Source: Symsagittifera roscoffensis (Eukaryota > Xenacoelomorpha > Acoela > Convolutidae). From it: a stretch of 60,000 nt of DNA. Shown in pieces: positions 13,037-24,500 of the stretch (within the stretch, counting starts at the first letter, position 1; each line of letters opens with the position of its first letter). The stretch covers positions 3,784,001 through 3,844,000 of the forward strand of contig NC_087068.1 in NCBI RefSeq assembly GCF_963678635.1, in the 5' to 3' direction. The notes beneath the pieces were generated by a model that worked only from the letters and a program-made list of their open reading frames with translations, ran no database searches and was not told where the DNA came from. A program made the translations under genes and the position numbers.

Positions 13037-15655
13037 TCTGTTTTGAAGCAAGGAAAAAAATCGATGATAAATATGTTATGATGGTTTTTTGGAAAAAAAA
13101 CTTGATTGATATTTTTTCTTTACTTTTTCTGATTGCAAAATTGTTTTCTTATGCAAAGACAATTGCATAAACTTTATTCGTCAAAAAATTGCTCTGTTTT
13201 GCTTAATTCACTCTGACTTATGCAGATAAATACAGCAGATTTTTGCCATTTGATTTGCCATCGGTCCTAAAAATGCTACAAATTTATGAAAGTTAAGGAA
13301 GAGCATAGATAAAACCAGAAACAATTATTTTCTTGAAAATATCAACCGACGCTCCTCCAACTTTGCAAACGAATCAACTTCCACATTAAAAACCTGTAAA
13401 CTTATTGAACAATTCTATTCTAGTGGCCAAAATTAAACGCAATATCAGGTTTTTACTCTCCAGAAAAACTAAATTGACGAACAACATTTTTTGGACAACA
13501 TTTATTTAAATTTTTCACCAAAGTTTTGCATCAACCGACAGCAAATGATCAGAAGTACTCTCTCTGAAAATCTCATTTTAAAACTGGCTGTTTTGTCCGA
13601 TTCTGCGTTCATAAAGAGAACAAGAACTTCATTAATACATGATTGTCACACCAATACAAAATGATCATGCAAGGTTCCCCCTTCGCATGATCATACTTTT
13701 TTCGGCATAAAGAGTCCTTTTACGAGGTTTAGTATAATACCAAAGGTGTTTTTAATGTCCTAATTATTACAATCGGGTATTGCGAACATTAAATTTACTT
13801 TTAAAAATCCGCAAGTGGGGTAAAAAAAGAGCTGATTTTCAGTTTTGTTAATGTGAACCAGTTGTTGGAAAATGAAATGCCCTCAGAAAATTCAGTTCTC
13901 GGCTCATTTCTTAGAGAGAAGACAAGTCATCACTGTTAAAAAACTATACTATATAGCTTGTACTAGAAAAAAGTGGTTCCGATAAAATCGGTTGCAATTT
14001 TTTTTTCAGCTGGTTTTGAAGCTGGAGAATTTTTTCCATACGGTCAATTAAGTTTGCTTCTATTGAATGCGTGGGTGGTCTTTTTGTTGAACCCGCTGGA
14101 TATCTTCTGTAAATCTGTCCAAATAATCCGCATGATATTAGCGGGAATTAATAGTTATTATTCCTCTGTTCAGAAGTTTTCCATCATATTGTGGAATTCA
14201 TATTTTTTTTATTTTGAAGCAATTAATACCTCACAGAAGCCTATTAAATCGCGCGACGGCAAATTCTGGCTCAAGAGAATTAATTGTTCCTTTTTTGTAG
14301 CCGAATACTAAATCAAGCACCTTGATTTCTTGGGCAGTCATATTGATTGCCCTAGTAACTGTACTAATGATGTCTTGTTAATTGTATTCGTTAGCAGAGA
14401 AAATGCTAGGAGGGTTTTAAATAGTCTTACGAACTGTTTCAATTTCTCAAATTCTTATTAAACTAAGGATAATGGAGTTCTATGTTAAATCCTTTCTCTT
14501 AAAAGTGTCTGTTTCTGTTTTCCAAGGCAGTGACCAATCGGAATCATAGTTCAATCACCATCTTCGATCTTGTCATCAGTGGCAAAGTTGTAAACTCTAT
14601 CCTACTAAAAATTAATCTTCCGTTGTCGAAAAAGATATTTTTATTTTGACAAACGAAGTAACTCCAAAGTTTACTCGGTTTGCGATTGAAGTATTTTTGA
14701 AGCGAGCCCAGTTTATTTTGATTGAATTATGCTCTGTAGTCGATCAACGTAGGATTTGTTTTTGTTTCTGGAATTGGTCTGTAGTTTTGATTTTGCTGTG
14801 TACACGATTTGCTTTACCAATACGGTGGATCGATTGTCTGTTACTGTACAAAATATGAGGTTAATGTTCTTCGAATCTTAAAATGATTCAAAATCGGGCC
14901 CAGAACTACATGAAGCGTGATCGACGCTGGTAGAATTTGAAATCCCAGGTAATTGAATAGAATGGATTAGATTATCAAGAACTGTTTTTGTTGAAGCACT
15001 TGAAGTCCTTTGTCGAAGGAAATTTTTAAAATCTGGCAAAAATGAATGAATACATTTAGAAGAACTCAGATTGAATGCAATGTCCACAATTCAATTTCTT
15101 CGTTTAAAAACTGAGGTTCAATAAGTGATTGTTTCTTTTGATGGGAGTAAAAGTTTGAGATTTTTATCTGCTTTGAGACTATCTGAAGAATTTCCCCCGT
15201 GAAAGTAGATCATCCTGCATCATATTGCGAAAGGCAAACAAGAGGATTACAGGCAAACTGAACTTGGCTTTACTTCTAACAAAATGACAAAAAACTTGCG
15301 CTAAAAAACAGCAGTTGCGATACGACACTGAATGATTATATTTGAATCCGCATGAAAAAATGAATAAAAACAAATTAAAAAACTTTCAAAAATCTTCGTT
15401 TTTCGTCGAACTTGTAAAAAATCCCAAAAAAAATCGTAGACAAACTTACTTGTATCATTAAAAACTTTACACTGAGCTTTTGAATGAGTTTTTGCTTTTT
15501 GCGGGAAGTAAGCCGATAAAATAAGCAGACAAATGATAGTTTAAAATAACCAAAAATTTTCAGTTTGCAAAAAAATACAAAAAAAAATATTATGATCCCT
15601 CAATTTCTGAGGTAATTCAAAAAGTTTGTTCCGTAAATTCATTCTGAGAAAACCA
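13037..15655. other. gene-free stretch
   Basis: Contains a perfect 10-bp inverted repeat, ATGATCATGC/GCATGATCAT, at 13661-13694 with a 14-base loop. Frames at 13973-14311 (plus), 14646-14858 (plus) and 14878-15087 (minus) overlap on opposite strands. Fragments between 14320 and 14640 faintly resemble decayed LINE coding sequence, but the similarity is too weak to call. Confidence 0.45.
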
Positions 15656-17059
15656 TTTAAACAGAGGCGAAGCTGCGCTATGCACTTGCATACAAACGAA
15701 CAATCAGGAGCATTAAAAACAAGAAATTACAAAAGTAGATGCGCTTGGAAAGAAGAATTTAATTCAAAATCTAAAAATTTCGTATCACATTTCTCTAGAG
15801 TTTGACTCTTATGCCGACACGACTAAGCCACCGTCTCTTGATGTCATCATACACTATCCACCAAAAAATACTGGGTTGCATGAGAAACATTCTATTTTTA
15901 AAACATTGTTTTCCAGTAATAATCTGCAATAGTAAAACCCAAAAGATAAACCTTCATTAGTTTATTTTAAGCGCTGAAAGAAAGGACAAGACAAAAAATT
16001 TCTTCTAAAACCGAAAATCTGCAATCGTTGATAAAAAAGTTTTTAAAAAATGACAAAAATCTTCAGCCATTTTCTCTTCTCACTTTCCAGCAAAATTAGA
16101 GAAGCTAAACTTTTGAATTACAAAAATTCCCCAAGCAATAAAATATATCCATACGAAGGCAGAAAAGCTTTTAAAATCATCAAAAATCAGTTGTCTTGGA
16201 CCCGTTTGTCAATGAAGCAAAAAATAGAGGTCCGGGTTACATTCCAATCTAGGACTTGCAGAGTTCAATCGTGGACGTTACATTTGCATCAAACGGCAAA
16301 ATAGTGGATCGAGTTTGCTTTGCTGATAAAATATAATGACTACAGGGAGCCATATGAAATAAACAAAAACAGGAATAGTTTAATACCCCGTTGCCATACA
16401 TTTGCTAATTAAAAATTTTTTACAAGAAAGTTGAATTTAAAAAATTGTGCTTTCCAGTCCAAGACTATAAATTTAAACTGAGAGCAAAACTTCAGCAAAA
16501 ATCTGATTCAAAAAAATCTACCACTTTAACAAGGATAGCCAATTGCTTTGCAAGTAGTACTGAATGTTTCAACTCCATTCATATAGTTACTAAATGAAAC
16601 CAACATAAATGAAAAGAGTCATGAACGTAAAGAAACGGCAAAAAACTGTCTGTTTTCTAAAAAAAATCATTTTTCGGTATTTGAAGAAAAAATTATGCGG
16701 CCTTGAGGCTCTCTTTTTAAGAACCACTAATGATTGAAACATTTTTGATCAATCAAATCAATTTTGAAAATTACCGGATTAACATGCAAACATTGTATTA
16801 CGCGGAAAACTTGCAAATTAAAACCCACGTTCATGACTTTTCAAAAAAATGAAAAACTTTTCTCAGAGTTTTTGTAGTTTTTTAGAATTCTTTTTTGATT
16901 TAAAAAATATATATTGCCAAGGAAGGAAGCTCAAAAAGAATCTTCGAAAAATAGTTTTGGTCAAAAATATTCTAATGTTTTATTACTCAAATGAAATCTA
17001 TTCGTCAAATAGGACCTGCCGGGAGATAATAGATGTTTTTTTATCTAGTTGAAATATGT
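15656..17059. other. gene-free stretch with repeat ends
   Basis: At 15661 an AACAGAGGCGAAGCTGCGC end of the hairpin-ended family is present. At 16530-16572 a degraded copy of the hairpin family appears: AACAAGGATAGCC, then a weak hairpin, then GAATGTTTC. Frames at 16050-16304 and 16849-17052 are not convincing. Confidence 0.5.
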
Positions 17060-17260
17060 TTCACCGCTTCAAATTGCTCCAAAAAGACTCAATTTCAAAA
17101 TTTTGAAGTTGGTTTTTTGCAACAACGGGAGTGTAATTTAAAATGATCAAATTTGGTTCGAAGAGCTTTAATATGACATCACTCAGCCCATTCAAAGATT
17201 AATTGTGGAACCTATGTTTGCGGGAAATGAAAACGCACCTGTAGATAATGTTCTCCTGGT
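17060..17260 (+). repeat. dispersed repeat related to 9440-9700
   Basis: Contains GGTTCGAAGAGCTTTAATATG, then ATCACTCA and TTAATTGTGGAACCT..TTGCGGGAA, in the same order as the copies near 300, 9480 and 43250. Confidence 0.5.
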
Positions 17261-17479
17261 TTTTCCCAAACGCAATTGCGGATCTATATGAACACCAACA
17301 CAAATGCAAGAAAGATTGAGACCAATAACACTTCTTCCTTCGATATTTTTACACAGAAGCCAAGCTTCACTTCGCAAACATTAGCGAGAACACGACAAAA
17401 GCAGTTCTTGTAAGTGATATAAGAAAACAAAGCCAACAATCAGGTAAAAGGTCAATGAAAGCAAGGAAACATTTTAAAA

Positions 17480-17850
17480 AATCGAACTTAAAAGAAAAAA
17501 TCGATGCTCCCTAAGCTCTTTGAATTTCTAAAACGATTTGAGTGGCGATTTTTTGGATAAAATTACCCGAACTATAAAATTACTGGATCAATAAGTTAAG
17601 TTTTTATTCCGCTGGAATCTAAAGTAAATTCCACTTTCGAAACTAGAAATCGCTCACGTTTTTTTTGCGACATTTCCATGTTTGTATTTGGAGAGTGCGA
17701 TTTAAGTCACTTTCAGCAGATGAATTTCAATGGAACTCAAAAAGTGCATATATACCTAAGTTTATTCATAAATGCATCAATATGCGCGAATGCATATCAG
17801 TATTTATAAAAAAATCACCAAGACCTATATAAGTCTTCACTACATTCATT
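17480..17850 (+). repeat. dispersed ~360-bp repeat, copy 2
   Basis: A full-length copy ending in AAGACCTATATAAGTCTTC at about 17818-17838, followed by ACTACATTCATTACT. Same orientation as the other five copies. Confidence 0.75.
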
Positions 17851-18130
17851 ACTCTAAAAGTAGAAACAAGCCTCGATTTAAAAACTCTGCCACTTCTCAG
17901 ATTCGAACCTACTACTTACTCTGACCTAGAAATTGTGTCTCACGCACTAACCACTCAGCCACGGACGCTTAATTTATTCAAAATACTAGCCACAAAAAAA
18001 GCAGAGAACAGATATATGCAAATTCCAATGCGACAGTGAAATTTCCATAAGTGAACACTTATTTGCGAGTTAGGTTAGAAAAAGAAGGTCCGTACTAATA
18101 AACTAGCTGCTGGCTAGTGTAATTAAGTAT
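17850..18130 (-). mobile_element. tRNA-derived SINE
   Basis: On the minus strand an A-box-like TGGCTGAGTGG (17951-17961) is followed by a B box GGTTCGAATC (17900-17909), the spacing of a tRNA internal promoter. The sequence does not fold into a complete tRNA. The flanking body (GCAGAGAACAGAT, TTGCGAGTTAGGTTAGAAAAAG) is shared with 31226-31605 and with 51950-52110 and 53160-53320. The far end has a small hairpin, CTAGCtgctgGCTAG. Confidence 0.7.
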
Positions 18131-18215
18131 AATGCTCGGAACCATGAATGATGGTTAATTGAGTTAGCCGAAAAGTCATCCATGGATCTCTTCCACAATT
18201 TTACTTTGTCTTCTT

Positions 18216-18221
18216 TTTATT
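18216..18221 (-). terminator. candidate poly(A) signal of the SWI/SNF ATPase gene
   Basis: AATAAA on the minus strand, about 290 bases beyond the stop codon at 18512. It is the first canonical hexamer I found downstream. Use is inferred. Confidence 0.4.
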
Positions 18222-18511
18222 CTGCGTTTATCAACGGTTACTGCACTCAAAATCTTCTTTCAAATAGTGGTTGAACGAAGTGTATTATTTAGACGTTTAC
18301 ATGGAATAACTAAAAATATAACAGGCATAATCAACCAACTCAACATCAAAACAATTTAACAATTTATCGAATCACTACCGGAATAACGAAAAAGTTTTCA
18401 TGACAATATAAATAAAAACTAACATAATGAACATTCACAGAGATACAAAATCAATCAAAACGCCTCAAATTATTCCAACTAAGTCGTTATTGTTTCAAGA
18501 TTTTCTCGGGT

Positions 18512-18565
18512 CTATTGGTTGGTATCTTCTCCAGTAACTTCATTGGTCACTTCAGCTTCCGAAGC
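18512..18565 (-). CDS. SMARCA4: ATPase gene exon 16: C-terminus
   Basis: Seventeen codons plus TAG ([17 protein letters not shown]). Acidic tail. Acceptor TTTTAG at 18566. It fits phase 0 from exon 15 and is the best stop-bearing exon found. A read-through version of exon 15 would instead end at 19061. Confidence 0.75.
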   Translation of the reverse strand, partial: ASEAEVTNEVTGEDTNQ

Positions 18566-21500
18566 CTAAAACAGACAACATTACTTCATCTTCATCGTCA
18601 CAGTCTAAACAACAAACATCATGAACTGGTTGAATGACTGTCAATTTCGGGAGTCTTTGAACAGAGCATTTAATGAGCTGATAGATTTGAAGAAACAGAG
18701 ATATGAGCAAGAATACAAGTTAGTCTTACGTAGGTGGCGAGTATTTGAACGGTTTCAACAAAACAACTAAATGTCTCGTCTAAAACCAACCTGTTTTACA
18801 TGTTTGTAAAAAGTATAAAATTACTTGAAGCCGTAAACAGGGGTTGAAAAAAGCTGGAGGGAATCTGAGATCTTAGCAAATTTTTTGAACGAAATAGCTC
18901 AATTCAACTTTTTGCGGTTTGATATTTTGAAATAATTTAACACATAACGTTGACTATGACAAGAAAAAATTGATTGTTCTCAGTTGTTTCAAAGAATCAG
19001 CAAAACTAAAATGAAAGCCTCTCATTATTTTTCTAATGAGTCAGTAAGTCTGAAGCAACATTAAAACATATTGCCTGTATAATTACAGAATTCTCGATGG
19101 TTCAAACAAGCTACCTCGTCTCCGCTCATGTTGGGTAGTGTGATGTTACTGTTATCTCCATCTTGTCCAACTATTCCCGACAGGGGCTTGTCCTCGTCAC
19201 TAACTCTACTCGCAGGAGACGCCCCCGCCCCCGAGGGACCCCCCGCCGGGGTCACACTTCCGCTGCCGTGGGGAATAGTGGTATCATCGATGGCCGAGCT
19301 GATGTTACTTATGTCCATACTCATATCATGTTGATTTATTGGCTGACCACTTAGTTCACGTTCTGCGGCTAACAACGCGGCTGGTTTCCGACCGCGACGT
19401 CCAGTGCCGCCGCCACGCCCTCGCCCGCTGCTGCCGTCTTTGCGCTTTTTATGACTCTTCTTTTTAGTGTAGTCTTCTGAAGAACAGAAACATTTGCCAA
19501 CACCGAACAGCTGATTATCAGTTTGAATCTTTATCCAATACAATGCATTAAATAGTACAATCGTTTGCCAAAAGGAACAACTTATCACCAATTCAAAAAG
19601 AACTTGAACTACTTTTTAAGACCTGAAGTTCAATTTTATTGGATTGCAAGTCAAAATATCATGATCATTGAATCTCTAAATCTTTATAGTAATACAAATT
19701 AGTAACCTTGGACTCTTTACTTCCAAGAACCAATAGCTTTCTCATGAAACTTTAAATTAACTGTACCGAAATCGGAGTCTGACAAATGGTTGTCACCATC
19801 GTACGATCCACCTGCCTGACCCCCACCTCCCCCCGTCTGCCCAGCCGCAATTCTCTGCTCAAACTCCCTTTCAAACTTCTCTTTTATATCCGTGAATATG
19901 GATCCCAGAACAATAGAGTGCTCGAATATCTCACTGCCTTCTACGTTATAAGTCTGTGCATTCTTGCACATGAGCATGAAGTCGTCTTCCAGGTCCTCCA
20001 GACATCTGTACTTGTTGTTTTTGATCTTGTTCTGAAGAAAAAAAACGTTCACACATTTCAATAAAATGAATACTTCATTTATCAAACAGGGAAATGACAT
20101 CAACCAGACCTTTATTTTTTAGTAACTACAGAATGTATTAAACTTTATCAAAGTCCAACTTTAATCAAAAATCAACTTTATTGAGTAACGTTTACCTTGA
20201 TTTTGTTTATATCGACTGGTTTCTTAATGAACTCATAGTAATCCGGTAGCTCCTTTCTCGACGGTAACTGAATAAAAGTCGTACTCAGCGGCAGATCTTC
20301 ATCCCTGTAATAATTTATTCGGTCACAATTAATCAAAATCTACTCAATTTAATCAATTATGTGAAAATGTTTCGGTACGAAGGTGAGATACTTACGGCCT
20401 GGTGAACTCGCAGACCTTCTTAATGATTCCTCGCATCACTTTCTGCAGTGCCTCCTGATTTTCAGGGCTGACGTAGTTCCTGCCTGCTCTCGCCTTCTTC
20501 TTACCCGGTCCCCTCCCTACATGCACATCCTCATCGTCATCATCTTCAAGTCTCTTCCTCCTCTTTTTCCCAGTCCCCCCTTCCACAGTACTTTTTCGTC
20601 CTCGTCCGGGTCCCGCGGGTGTCGGTGTATTGTTGCTTCCATCGCCCACCTTGAAATAATGAATACGTCTTAACTATTTTATGCTAGTTACTATGGTTTT
20701 CATCTCAATGTTGCCTCCAAATTATGTTTAACCAAGAAAATTTTTACTTTTCTTTTTGTTTTGTCTTGACAACTCCCGCGACAACTGGATTTCCTTGTCG
20801 AATACTTCAAGTATAAAGGCAATTCACTTAAGAAAAAAAAAACTTAAGGTGCCAAGTGACACGCTGACGGCTCGTCGAAATTCTAGCAGACAAATTAAAT
20901 TGTAAAAGCACTGTTTGTGGATACTTACAGTGCTTTTACAAAGATATACTTGAAAAATCTGGTTTGAAACTCAATTATTACCTCTTCTTCCCAGTCTTCC
21001 AAGTTGCCCCCTTCGACCGCTTGCAGCCATTCGGCTTCCGTGAGCCTGTCGGCATAATCTACTTCCTTTCTCGCGCGGTTTCCTTTTCCAAACACTTTGT
21101 CCATATCGTCGGCAGTCGTAATTCTCTCCACTTCTGCCTCGTCTTTGATCAGCCACGAGGGCAGTTCGTGCTCCTCAATCAGTCGTGCCTTTCGTTTCGG
21201 GTTTCGAGCCTCAAGGCGGCGTCTGTCTAAATCTATTCGGGTGAACATCTCGAATTCCTCTTCCGTCCTCGCCAGCATCTGGTTCAAGGTTTCATCGTCT
21301 GGAGCTTCGTCGTCCTCCTGAAACAAAATTTAAAATAACTTTTAGCTAATCAAGAAGTGTGTCGAGACAGCAACAAAACAATCAGTTTAACGAAAAGTAG
21401 TTGTTCTTCAATGAGAGGATTGAAGTGTTTTCCAGAAATGAACAGAAGAGACCAACAGATACAAACCCGCTGAAAATAAAGAAATTTCAACAAAATGATC

Positions 21501-24500
21501 ACATCTCAAAATGGTCCAGTTCAAATCTAATTAACGTAACTAGATAGAGCGTGCTTTACACAGATAATGTACAATCATTCAACCAGCTCCCACAGTAGAT
21601 ATATTCTTCTATATTCAACACAATTTTTTCTCTAGTATATCATGATTTTTTCTTTATCCAGTTAGCTGAGCGTGTTCGAAGCAGTTTGAAGTAAAGTTAA
21701 TCACAATTTTTTTAAATTTAAAAATCACAATGAATTTTTAGTCCCACAAAAATCAATTACCTTTTCTGTAAATATATTTTATGATGTGCCGTATACATGC
21801 AGAGCAATTGAATAATAAAACACGTGTTGAAGTTAAGTTTATCACAATTTTTTAAGTTAAAAAATTACAAGGATTTTTTAGTCCCACAAAAACCCATTAC
21901 CTTCTCTGTAAATATATTTTATGATGTACCGTATACATGCAGAGCTATTGAATAATAAAACACGTGTTTATATCTTGCGAATGTAAAGAAGTGACAATCT
22001 GACCTCATCGTCGTTGTCATCCTGGGCAAGGATGGCCCAGAGGAACTCGTGTCTGTCCTTGCTGGTGCTCTTCTGATCGAACATGCCTGCCTGGATGACC
22101 TTCTCGTCCACATTTAGTTTGTACCTGGCAGCTGCCAGAATTCTCTCCTCCACAGTGCCAACTGTCATCAGTCTCAGTACTCTCACTTCGTTCTTCTGTC
22201 CAATCCGGTGGGCTCTGTCTTGCGCTTGCAAGTCCTGAAACACTCCTTTATTTCATCTATAATTCTATTTTCAAATAGAAACCATTTCAAAAAGCCCAGG
22301 ACTTTCAGTAACGTATGCGCTTGCAAGTCCTGAAACACTTCTTTATTTCATCTATAATTCTATTTTCAAATAGAAACCATTTCAAAAAGCCCAGGACTTT
22401 CAGTAACGTATGCGCTTGCAAGTCCTGAAACACTTCTTTATTTCATCTATAATTCTATTTTCAAATAGAAACCATTTCAAAAAGCCCAGGACTTTCAGTA
22501 ACGTATGCGCTTGCAAGTCCTGAAACACTTCTTTATTTCATCTATAATTCTATTTTCAAATAGAAACCATTTCAAAAAGCCCAGGACTTTCAGTAACGTA
22601 TGCGCTTGCAAGTCCTGAAACACTTCTTTATTTCATCTATAATTCTATTTTCAAATAGAAACCATTTCAAAAAGCCCAGGACTTTCAGTAACGTATGCGC
22701 TTGCAAGTCCTGAAACACTTCTTTATTTCATCTATAATTCTATTTTCAAATAGAAACCATTTCAAAAAGCCCAGGACTTTCAGTAACGTATGCGCTTGCA
22801 AGTCCTGAAACACTTCTTTATTTCATCTATAATTCTATTTTCAAATAGAAACCATTTCAAAAAGCCCAGGACTTTCAGTAACGTATGCGCTTGCAAGTCC
22901 TGAAACACTTCTTTATTTCATCTATAATTCTATTTTCAAATAGAAACCATTTCAAAAAGCCCAGGACTTTCAGTAACGTATGCGCTTGCAAGTCCTGAAA
23001 CACTTCTTTATTTCATCTATAATTCTATTTTCAAATAGAAACCATTTCAAAAAGCCCAGGACTTTCAGTAACGTATGCGCTTGCAAGTCCTGAAACACTT
23101 CTTTATTTCATCTATAATTCTATTTTCAAATAGAAACCATTTCAAAAAGCCCAGGACTTTCAGTAACGTATGCGCTTGCAAGTCCTGAAACACTTCTTTA
23201 TTTCATCTATAATTCTATTTTCAAATAGAAACCATTTCAAAAAGCCCAGGACTTTCAGTAACGTATGCGCTTGCAAGTCCTGAAACACTTCTTTATTTCA
23301 TCTATAATTCTATTTTCAAATAGAAACCATTTCAAAAAGCCCAGGACTTTCAGTAACGTATGCGCTTGCAAGTCCTGAAACACTTCTTTATTTCATCTAT
23401 AATTCTATTTTCAAATAGAAACCATTTCAAAAAGCCCAGGACTTTCAGTAACGTATGCGCTTGCAAGTCCTGAAACACTTCTTTATTTCATCTATAATTC
23501 TATTTTCAAATAGAAACCATTTCAAAAAGCCCAGGACTTTCAGTAACGTATGCGCTTGCAAGTCCTGAAACACTTCTTTATTTCATCTATAATTCTATTT
23601 TCAAATAGAAACCATTTCAAAAAGCCCAGGACTTTCAGTAACGTATGCGCTTGCAAGTCCTGAAACACTTCTTTATTTCATCTATAATTCTATTTTCAAA
23701 TAGAAACCATTTCAAAAAGCCCAGGACTTTCAGTAACGTATGCGCTTGCAAGTCCTGAAACACTTCTTTATTTCATCTATAATTCTATTTTCAAATAGAA
23801 ACCATTTCAAAAAGCCCAGGACTTTCAGTAACGTATGCGCTTGCAAGTCCTGAAACACTTCTTTATTTCATCTATAATTCTATTTTCAAATAGAAACCAT
23901 TTCAAAAAGCCCAGGACTTTCAGTAACGTATGCGCTTGCAAGTCCTGAAACACTTCTTTATTTCATCTATAATTCTATTTTCAAATAGAAACCATTTCAA
24001 AAAGCCCAGGACTTTCAGTAACGTATGCGCTTGCAAGTCCTGAAACACTTCTTTATTTCATCTATAATTCTATTTTCAAATAGAAACCATTTCAAAAAGC
24101 CCAGGACTTTCAGTAACGTATGCGCTTGCAAGTCCTGAAACACTTCTTTATTTCATCTATAATTCTATTTTCAAATAGAAACCATTTCAAAAAGCCCAGG
24201 ACTTTCAGTAACGTATGCGCTTGCAAGTCCTGAAACACTTCTTTATTTCATCTATAATTCTATTTTCAAATAGAAACCATTTCAAAAAGCCCAGGACTTT
24301 CAGTAACGTATGCGCTTGCAAGTCCTGAAACACTTCTTTATTTCATCTATAATTCTATTTTCAAATAGAAACCATTTCAAAAAGCCCAGGACTTTCAGTA
24401 ACGTATGCGCTTGCAAGTCCTGAAACACTTCTTTATTTCATCTATAATTCTATTTTCAAATAGAAACCATTTCAAAAAGCCCAGGACTTTCAGTAACGTA

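Noticed and set aside
13973-14311. 112-codon plus-strand frame
   Set aside because: Hydrophobic by composition, no domain, no splice or neighbour context.
14320-15087. Decayed LINE or gene exon
   Set aside because: Fragments such as DVLLIVFVS and SITIFDLVIS on the plus strand faintly recall LINE RT and endonuclease blocks, but both strands are open, stops are frequent and no motif is intact.
17900-17961. tRNA gene
   Set aside because: A and B boxes are present but no complete acceptor stem or cloverleaf can be formed, and the body is repeated elsewhere, so it is a SINE.
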